Origin: Periplaneta americana
Lineage: Eukaryota > Arthropoda > Insecta > Blattodea > Blattidae
Length of the DNA stretch: 64,000 nucleotides
Direction of reading: 5' to 3'
Assembly (NCBI RefSeq): GCF_040183065.1
Contig: NC_091120.1
Span: 188,050,627-188,114,626 of the forward strand
Shown here: positions 54,350-64,000 of the stretch, piece after piece
Layout of the letters: every line of letters starts with the position of its first letter
Numbering within the stretch: the first letter of the stretch is position 1
Program-made: the position numbers and the translations under genes
The notes under the pieces: generated by a model
The model's database searches: none
What the model saw: the letters and a program-made list of their open reading frames with translations, nothing else
Told to the model about the DNA's origin: nothing

Positions 54350-55086
54350 GTCGTTAATGTGTGGACATATCAATCTCGTCCTAATTTATGTTTAGAGTGG
54401 TGATTTGTTTTTACAACATAAGTTCATGTACTATCCGCCACTGAAGCAAGTTTGAGATTGAGAGCGATGCGTGAACGTTAGTCGTGTCTAAAAGATTTGG
54501 AGTGAGGAATTCAGTGTTGTCATGGAGGCAATACGAGGCCATACATCGTATGGGAACCTACAATTTTTTTAATTAATCGTATGGGGAAAGGAAAATTTTG
54601 TCTATATGGAGCCATACGGCATATGGGTGCCTAAGTTTTGTATGCGGAGATCTGTACAGATCTTACATCATCTCTTGCTGTTCCTAATGTATTTTTTTTA
54701 TATTCATAAACAAAAATTGTCCACCTCTGCAGCACTGGAATCCAGAATTATATAAAATAATGATTGAAAAACAAGAATTACTGCAAATACACACTCCAAG
54801 ATTCATCGAGACAAGTGTGCATCTACAGTGGGGCTACATGGTGTATTCTTTAAATCAAATTTGTTGTACAATTAAAATGTAAAGCAAAACAATTTATTTA
54901 CTTCTTCTTTAATATTAAAAAAATCATTAAATGACAGTCGGAGAGATAGAGAAAGAAGGGTAAAATATATTTCAAGGGAGAAAACAAGGGGTATGGCGTA
55001 TGGCCAAGAGAAAAATTACCATAACAGCATTGTGAGATTGACGTCATACTTTCCTATTCAACTCAATTTGGCATACCTGTCTTAGT
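54350..55086. other. Unassigned sequence
   Basis: AT-rich, nothing recognised. Confidence 0.4.
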
Positions 55087-55311
55087 ATGTCGGTATGTTC
55101 TTTTCTTTTACTTTATCTTTTCTTTCATAATTATTTCTTCCTTTTCTATATAATTTTATTTTATTTATACTTGCTTGCATTTGTTTTTTTTTCATCTTTT
55201 CGGATTTACTTTTATAATCCTCTTTTTTCTTTATTTCTCCATATTCACTTTTTTCTCTTCCTTACATTTTTATTTCGTCCTTTCTTCCACTATTTCTTTG
55301 TTTGTATGTAA
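55087..55311. repeat. Pyrimidine-rich low-complexity tract
   Basis: T/C-rich run; the 74-codon Phe/Leu/Tyr ORF is compositional. Confidence 0.8.
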
Positions 55312-56895
55312 TAATGTTCTTTAAGAAATGTTTGTATTTAGTTCGTTTGAAAGTTCAAGTAAAATTACGCATTCCTAGCACTCGTTTAGCTGTGCTCGCC
55401 TTTTAAAAAGTAAGGTACACGCACCCCTGGGGATACTTGGGATAGATGTGCGAAAGCTTCAGCTGTGAACAGAATTAACAGACGTGTTGGTGAAAGTGGA
55501 TCACTGACGTCAGAGTTTTTTGGTTTCGTCATGCTGTTGATTAGCGATTCTGTCACGATTAGGATGAATGAAAAAGACATCACGTGCAACGTATTAGGTT
55601 TATCTAGTACTAAACGACATTTCATACAAGTTGAGAGGATGCGAAGGCATTTCTTTCCCCTTCTACTTGCCCTGAGTCCGTCAGTATAACAGACCGGTAG
55701 CTGTTACCTCTTATACCTGCACCCCCCAAGTTGTACACACAAGAAAATAAAATATTAAATAAAGTACATAAATGGATATAAAATACAGGGACACAGATGT
55801 ATGACAATTACATGTTTCAGTATATTTTAGTGTCGTTCTTACAATATTTTCAACTAATAATTAATTAGATAAAGGGATGCTAGTTTGTATTATGAAGCCA
55901 GGGGGGAGTGATACAATGCAGATTGTTCCGTCGTTTATGCTGTAGAGTAGCAACTAGCAGTGAAGAAAACATTTATCTTCTTCTGTCGGTAGCTTTTTAA
56001 TGTGCCAGCTGATATAAACAACAATGAAATGAAATATAAACGCTTAGTATAGATTTTTGAAATCTAGATTACCGGTAAACGTTTTCAATAATAAGAATTT
56101 TCACTATGTTCAAAGTCAATTAGTCAAACGTTAATAAGATGTATAGTAGCATCTTCCCCTTCACGGATGGTAAAGAGTGTGAGTAGAGGGGAAAGCCTAT
56201 CAACCAAACTGAAATGGGAATTAGTTGAAATCCCAGCCATAATGTTTCATAAATTTACCGCCAGATGCCGTTTAATTCTACACCTGTCATGAGGATCAAT
56301 ACTGTAATTTGGTAGTTAATATACTTCCCATTGGACGTTGAGGGTACGCTTGGAGAATGCTGCGTTTGCAGTGAAATTCCTTATCTTGGGCAAAAAATTA
56401 TGAATTATTGTTAGGAATGTATAAAATCCAGAAATTTCAGGTATAATAAAATGTAAATCAATTATTAAATTCTGTAATGTACTAACACTATACCTCTGTC
56501 TAGAAATAGTGCAGGACGCACATGTGAAAAAGTGATTTTATTTTGTTCGTAGGTTGCTAGACTTCATCTGCAACGTAGTTTCGCAAACATCCCTATTCAC
56601 GAAATATAATGCCACTTTTAACACATGTATCGTAAAAAAACTCTTTTCGATTATCAACAATGTTGGAAATTTCGAAATGTATTTTTTGCAGCACCATAGT
56701 GGGTCTACTCTTTTAATGCGGTAACAAAGAAAAAATAAAAATAATTGTTAATCCAAAATCAATATCGTTAAATTTGAAATAGAAATCAGATGTTGGCGTG
56801 TGGATTTAGCTGTTTCAGGAGTTCGTAAGTTCATAACACAAGGAGATGGGAGTGAGTTTTAAACTTGTACGCATATCAATACAGTTGGAAAGTTA
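55312..56895. other. Unassigned sequence
   Basis: Bases ~55380-55740 are less AT-rich and contain short ORFs on both strands (55465-55689 +, 55386-55625 -) that I do not recognise. No convincing splice-bounded exon is visible. Confidence 0.35.
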
Positions 56896-56903
56896 ATTAT
56901 AAG

Positions 56904-59099
<2,196 letters not shown>

Positions 59100-59107
59100 A
59101 TTATAAG

Positions 59108-59740
59108 AAACTGACAACAAAGAAAGTGGATTACGTCTCAGAAATGCATATACTAAAATGTATTTCATATTCCACGAAATCATAGATACATCAACTCTAT
59201 CAAAGCATCAATCACTTAATTTCAAACTAATGCATACATCAAAATAAAAGATAATGTGAAAATGACAGAAACTTCCTCATGCGTTTCTCATGCAAGAATC
59301 TTTATTATCTACTGCTTAATATAAAGTGGACATACTTTGACTATTTCGTTTATATGACGTCATTTCACTTTCGGCCAATAAAGTGTAATGAAATTTTGAA
59401 TTCCAACCAATCACAGTCATACATCGCGATAATTTCTGCAGCTCGATTTATCACTATCAATTTATCGCATGTTCGTTCTTTTGTTTAGTCAGTGTCACCA
59501 ACTGTTTCCACGAATCGATATTTGCATTTATAGTTCATTTCGTGGACTCTTATTCTGAAGATAAAGTTAATTTGCTGAGCGCCCAAAAAAAGGAGAGGAT
59601 AATGCATGTTAGAGTCCCTTTATACTGAGAGTTGAGACATTGGATAGCCTCTCTTTGATTGGCTGGAACCAGAAAGCGTGATCTCCATTAATTTATTAAG
59701 AACTATATCTAATGACAAACAATATTAATAGTATGACCGA
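59108..59740. other. Unassigned sequence
   Basis: AT-rich; the 69-codon ORF at 59279-59488 is not recognised. Confidence 0.4.
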
Positions 59741-59776
59741 TAAATGATCCTCCTTTCACTAACAAAATTATGTCCT

Positions 59777-59950
59777 TTGGCTAAGCGCGCCAACGCTCTA
59801 TCACTGAGCTATTCAGGAACAATACACAATCACAGTTCAGTTCTTTCCTTAGCCAAAGGTCCCGGGTTCGATATCTGGTCCCGAAACAATTTTTCCCATG
59901 AATATTATTCAAATCAGCTTTACAGAAAGCTAAACCTGGAAGCCAGATTC
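59777..59950 (+). mobile_element. SINE (family b) with inverted 5' half
   Basis: Bases ~59776-59822 are the A-box half on the minus strand (GAGCTATTCAGGAAC read on +). Bases ~59848-59950 are the B-box half and tail on + (GGTTCGATATCTGG ... TTTACAGAAAGC). Both halves include the same CCTTTGGCTAAG segment. This is the pattern left by twin priming during retroposition. Confidence 0.7.
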
Positions 59951-60069
59951 GCAAAATTATGTACAGTTTGCATTAAAATATGAAGTCTATTTGATCTCAT
60001 CACCAATTAAAATCTGGAATGATTTCAGAGCATTGAATGACTAGAAAATTGAAGAACAAATTACCTAAA

Positions 60070-60365
60070 AAGTAAAATTATACAGAGATATCAACACAGA
60101 CACGGAAATTGTACACATCCAACCAAAAAGCCAGAAACTAAACACAGTAGAACAATACAAAACATGCAAACACACAAAAACACAAAAACACACTCAAATT
60201 AAATTCTCAACACACAACTCAATTTCAGAACACACACACTCTTTGACTCCACATTACACTACACAAACACACCCCCACAGGAAACAAGACAAAAGGCGCC
60301 AAGACGAGCAACGACCAGTTCTGATGATGGCCAATAGCAGGTCGAAACATGTTAACAAGGTAACA
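60070..60365 (+). pseudogene. Penelope-like element C-terminal/3' fragment
   Basis: One open frame reads INTDTEIVHIQPKSQKLNTV, EQYKTCKHTKTQ, then a His/Thr-rich stretch, and ends HPHRKQDKRRQDEQRPVL ... KHVNKVT. The EQYxxxKHTK part fits the end of Penelope-like (GIY-YIG) retroelement ORFs (recall). The rest is probably UTR that happens to stay open. RT and GIY-YIG motifs themselves are absent. It contains the hammerhead-like motif at 60314-60361. Confidence 0.55.
60314..60361 (+). ncRNA. Hammerhead-ribozyme-like motif, copy 3 (best preserved)
   Basis: 48 nt: ACCAGTT, CTGATGA core, one T, stem II GGCC-AATAGCA-GGTC (four pairs), GAAA core, 2-bp stem III AC-AT-GT, predicted cleavage after the following T, then AACAAGGT. 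AACAAGGT pairs with ACCAGTT (AAC/GTT, internal loop, GGT/ACC). The unpaired T before stem II is atypical. Minimal type I hammerheads are known from Penelope-like elements, which fits the context. Confidence 0.5.
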
Positions 60366-60389
60366 TAAAATTTAATACGTGAAATATAT

Positions 60390-60950
60390 GTAATACGTTT
60401 TCTAAAGTAGAATAACTGCCATAATCTGACTTCACAAAGGAAATTCAAGAGCAGATATTCCCCAGTCGTTATCTGAACCAGATTGTGGCAAAGTTGTTGC
60501 TATCAATGTTTGCATAGGTAAGCGAGGAAGAGCTTAATTTCTCATAATAATGAACTGATATGCAAAATACTACAATAAGCGGTGCTTTTCGAAACAATCG
60601 TGTTACTTTCAATATTGATAAAATGTTTCAATTACGTCACGTAAATTTCTTGTGCCGATAAACATTAAAGGAAGTGTCGCCTACTGGACATTATCTAATT
60701 TATTCCGCATTTTTCCGTGGCACGACAGTTGGTCAAGTCGTGCGAAAGTTATGAGAATGTAACTATATTTTATTTTGTCACAACGTAGGTTCTAATACCG
60801 AGAACTACATGAATTCTCTTTTGCTTATTATGAATCTATGTTCTTTCTACTCTTTAAGTATATATGTAGGTCTACTGGATGTTTTGATATATTGCTTTCC
60901 TTATTGGAAAAGAAATTAATAACATAATTAAGTCTTCATTGATATTTTAT
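60390..60950. other. Unassigned sequence
   Basis: AT-rich; nothing recognised. Confidence 0.4.
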
Positions 60951-60954
60951 TGTT

Positions 60955-61195
60955 TTTACGACGTTTTATCAACTGCTATAATTAATTAGTGTCTGAATGA
61001 GATGAAGGTTATTATGCCAGCGAAATGAGTCCAGGGTCCAACGCCGAAAGTTGCCCAGCGTTACTCTTAATGGGTTGAGGAAAAACCCCGGAAGAAACCT
61101 CAACCAGGTGACTTGTACCAACTAGGATTTGAATTCGGGCCCGTTCGTTTCACGGTCAAGCATGCTAGCCGTTATTCCCCAGCGGTGGACTTTCT
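60955..61195 (-). mobile_element. tRNA-derived SINE (family d), older copy
   Basis: Matches 29944-30175 with many substitutions: ACGACGTTTTATCAAC, GTCTGAATGAGATGAAGG, AACCCCGGAAGAAACCTC and a decayed B box (GGATTTGAATTCGGG). Confidence 0.8.
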
Positions 61196-61710
61196 TTAAT
61201 AACACTGGTCAACAATGATTTTGTTAAATGTACAATTTCTACTGTTTCTTATGTAATATCATCTGCTGATTCCGAAAATGAAGTCAGAATTTTCCTACCA
61301 CACACCATTTTTTTTTTTTTTTTGTAATTGTAGAAAAATTTATTTTTATTGCTATATACAGTCCATAACATGCTAATGGAAAGAAAATGTTTCAAATATC
61401 TCATTTTATTGCTTTAACAACTGATCTATAACTTCAGATCACTGTTGCCTGTGAAATCAGAATTCATAAAAAATAATTTTATTCCTTATAAGATTGCGAG
61501 AGTTAGTATTAATTCTCAGTTGAGTTGGGACTTACAATCATGAAACAATTTTCATAACCCGTGTTTTCTTAGAAAGTGAAACATACTTCGAAATACTGTA
61601 TAAATCACAAACAATTTTTGTTACGTTTGTAGTTAATTAATTTTGAAAGCATACAGGTGAATTTTACTACACTAGTTAAAAGAGTTTACGAGTGTTCTTT
61701 TGATTGAAAA
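61196..61710. other. Unassigned sequence
   Basis: Contains a poly-T run at ~61309-61323; otherwise nothing recognised. Confidence 0.4.
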
Positions 61711-61714
61711 ATAG

Positions 61715-62150
61715 ATGAGGACAGGAATTTCCTGTTGTGTTCCATGTAATTCTATTAACCTAACTGGTTGGCTAAAAGGATCCCGTCATATGCCTTTTCC
61801 AGTTCCAATAATATGCCGGGAATCTAAGAATCATTCAACAGACTGTTACTTTCTAGGAAACACAGATCACAAGATTACAGAGAACTTGTCACCGAACTGA
61901 TTCAGAACTTTAACATGATGGGGTGTTGTGTATCTCTCAAAATAACTTCTTGGATTCTCATCTATTTTTTCTTTCCTTAAAACCTTCGGGCATTGAGCGA
62001 CGAACATGGGGACCGTTTTCATCAAGATTTTTCTGAATTGGAAAGGCGCTACAGGAAAAATGGAGCCCAAATATTTTGTCAGACTACTGCTGGACACTCA
62101 AAAGAGATGTTTCTCAAGCGAAGTATAGCCTAAAATCTATTTCACACACA
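61715..62150 (+). pseudogene. Fragment of an uncharacterised, transposon-like insect protein family
   Basis: The 3' part is clear in shifting frames: RSQDYRELVTELIQNFNMMG, then LSDEHGDRFHQDFSELERRY, then, after a one-base shift, SPNILSDYCWTLKRDVSQAK and a stop at ~62149. I recall the SDEHGxRFHQD and YCWTLxRD motifs from a widespread multicopy insect protein of unknown function. The 5' part (CCVPCNSINLTGWLKG at 61733-61780) may be its Cys-containing upstream segment with the middle deleted. At least three frame breaks are present. Confidence 0.55.
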
Positions 62151-62154
62151 TTTT

Positions 62155-62995
62155 AGGTAAATAAATATGATTTTTAGATAAAATGTTACACTGTATCAAT
62201 ACTAGAAAAGTCTTGGGTACATTTCATATAATTACTAAAAAATCCTGGGTGATAGAAACATTTTGAAAACAGATATGAAATCAGCATGAAAAATGCTATA
62301 AGAATCACTCTCATTATTTATCTTTTAACAAAAAATATGTTTAATTTTGTTGAACAGTGATAATTACATTACATACACATGCATTGGTACAATTTTCTCT
62401 TTTCCTACATTTCAGATTTCAAATAAATTTTAATCACATGTCTTAGAAGTACGGTTATTCCAAAGTAACGGGTGCACAGTTACTTTTACAAAATATCAGT
62501 GTTAAAATAATAAAATTAAACCTAATTAAGCCTGCACCTAATATATAGAAGAGTGATGTATCTAAAATCCTATTCATATGTTCATTTATAACACATCTAT
62601 AGGGGAACAACTTACAAAACTCCGTTGTTCCGCGCATGCAGTGACACAATATACTATTCACCTCCTCCTTCCTAATTGTCAAGCAATAACAGGAGAAGGC
62701 GTTACTCACGTTGACTTTCGACGAAGTAGAAAAATTTTGCATTTTTATATTTAATATGATATATTTATTTTGGTAAGAACATCAATTAATTAAAACTCAG
62801 CTTCGAACCGGTATTCAATTACAATTTTTTTTCCTCCCCTCCTTGGGGATTTAGTTGAAGTGAATTTTATATGGCGGGCAGAGTAACTATCTCATGCCCC
62901 CATGTTTTAAATTGCTTCCAGTGCACTTCATTAGAACCAGGTACCCAGCTTCGAAGCCGTTAGCCCTGTGAACTTACAGTATAATTATTTTCCCC
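62155..62995. other. Unassigned sequence
   Basis: AT-rich with short ORFs (e.g. 62455-62742 -) that I do not recognise. Confidence 0.4.
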
Positions 62996-62999
62996 TATT

Positions 63000-63200
63000 A
63001 TCATAGTACAGTTTATCTAAGAAATTAGCAAGTTCTTTGTGACAGTAGAAGAGAAAGAGTGGGGGAAGGGAAGTGGTCTGTGGCCCATTTCTTTTAGGGC
63101 TCATCCCGACATTTGTCTTATTACTCAAGGGAAACCACGGAAAAAACCTTGAGCAGGATGAAGTGTCGTGCTGACAAGCCAATTGGCTACAATGGGGTCT
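63000..63200 (-). mobile_element. Possible SINE-like repeat
   Basis: Minus-strand CAAGGTTTTTTCCGTGG and AGGGCTCATCCC-like (inverse) blocks resemble the bodies of tRNA-derived insect SINEs; no clear B box or target duplication. Confidence 0.35.
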
Positions 63201-63272
63201 GAATATGTTGAGGTGGGAGGTTGTCTTTTAATCATTATTTAAAGTACTGAAATATTAAAATACATAATAATT

Positions 63273-63536
63273 GAATCGCCCCATGCAGAAAGGGCTTCAG
63301 TCCATTATACCTGGTTTTGAGAAAACTAAGAAAAACAGTGTGTACTTTGTATTCCTTTCTGCATAGAACTCTGAGCCTGACGCTTCAGTTTCTGTCTTTC
63401 CAAGCATTGGACTGAATACCTTTCTGCACAGGCTGATGGAACCATCCATAAAGATATGATTTACATCGATATCTCGTTTTTTTTTTTTTTTTTTTTCAAA
63501 ATTTGTGACTGAAGCCCTTTCTGCATGGAGCGATTC
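63273..63536. mobile_element. AATT-flanked MITE, member 2
   Basis: 264 bp with ~31-bp terminal inverted repeats starting GAATCGCCCCATGCAGAAAG, flanked by AATT (63269-63272 and 63537-63540). It shares the GAATC start and the AGAAAGGGCT block with 54041-54276. It contains a T19 run near 63478-63496. Confidence 0.85.
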
Positions 63537-63649
63537 AATTATTTACAAAGAATACAAAGCATCTATGCAGCCAATAACGTGATGACCCTGAAACAGAGAA
63601 ATATTAGTGCATTTATAGATTTATGTCTGTGTGTAGAGTCAAGTGGTTG

Positions 63650-64000
63650 TTAGTGTTCAAGTTGGTGTTCGTCTTGTACGTTGTCGTTCCAAGCTAGATG
63701 GTGGAGTACGCTCTTAGGTCGTTTGTGCTTATCTAAAGCAGGGTTGTAGTTACCCAGGGAAGAGATTAGTGGGTTGTTGCTGCCGTACGACTTGGTGTAC
63801 GTGCAGAAGGCTTGGTGTGAGATATATTCTTGGATTGTGCAAATTTCTAGTTCTGTATGAATCAATCTAATTGGTGTAACTCTAGGTAGTCCTGTAATGA
63901 ATCTTAAAAGTTTGTTTTGGAAAACCTGTAATTTTTTAAGAACTGTAATAAGATGCGTGTCCCCAAGCAGCACATGCATATAATATTACTGATCTGATTA
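63650..64000 (-). pseudogene. LINE ORF2 C-terminal fragment, cut by the window edge
   Basis: On the minus strand it enters with SVILYACAAWGHAS, shifts frame near 63955, then reads LQVFQNKLLRFITGLPRVTP, LIHTELEICTIQEYISHQAF, NNPLISSLGNYNP and DKHKRPKSVLHHL, to a stop at 63650. The LQxxQNKxLRxxTGxPxxTxxxxLHxxL pattern is typical of Jockey-type ORF2 ends. Its upstream part lies beyond the window. Confidence 0.8.

Overview
The window looks like a piece of a large, AT-rich, repeat-dominated insect nuclear genome. The mix of LINE, SINE, hAT and Helitron families resembles what I associate with cockroaches (Periplaneta-like), but that species guess is recall and was not tested. There is no operon, ribosome-binding site or CRISPR array. 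I could not identify any host protein-coding gene with confidence. Almost every coding signature belongs to a transposable element, and almost all of these are 5'-truncated, frameshifted or internally deleted. The exception is one hAT element (56904-59099) with an intact 494-codon transposase ORF, matching terminal inverted repeats and a perfect 8-bp target-site duplication.

Layout. 0-8 kb: a SINE split by a non-autonomous hAT (1359-2644); a ~250-bp LINE-derived hairpin; then a CR1/Jockey-like LINE end whose 3' UTR has expanded into a ~1.9-kb 42-bp minisatellite, itself hit by a second LINE. 8-13 kb: a reconstructable three-LINE nest, then a dispersed repeat ('R') split by a TA-flanked MITE. 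13.6-15.9 kb: a 52/53-bp satellite. 16-26 kb: SINEs, LINE reverse-transcriptase remnants, pyrimidine-rich tandem repeats, an RNase H-bearing LINE fragment and a second hAT-1 copy. 26-34 kb: SINEs, a Helitron, Penelope-like fragments with hammerhead-like sequences, and a hAT holding a dead Tc1 element, an R2-like LINE fragment and a SINE with an inverted 5' end. 34-43 kb: simple repeats, LINE fragments, and a hAT split by a P/THAP-type element. 43-49 kb: a four-unit inverted SINE cluster and a second Helitron split by a two-exon hAT pseudogene. 49-54 kb: an inverted pair of R elements, the second inside a hAT. 54-64 kb: the intact hAT, a second Penelope/hammerhead fragment, SINEs, MITEs and a LINE fragment running off the right edge.

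The elements do not form a pathway. Their relationship is stratigraphic: many insertions have a matching empty site elsewhere in the window, so target duplications and insertion order can be read directly. Satellite and simple-repeat ORFs of up to 536 codons are artefacts of repeat periods divisible by three.
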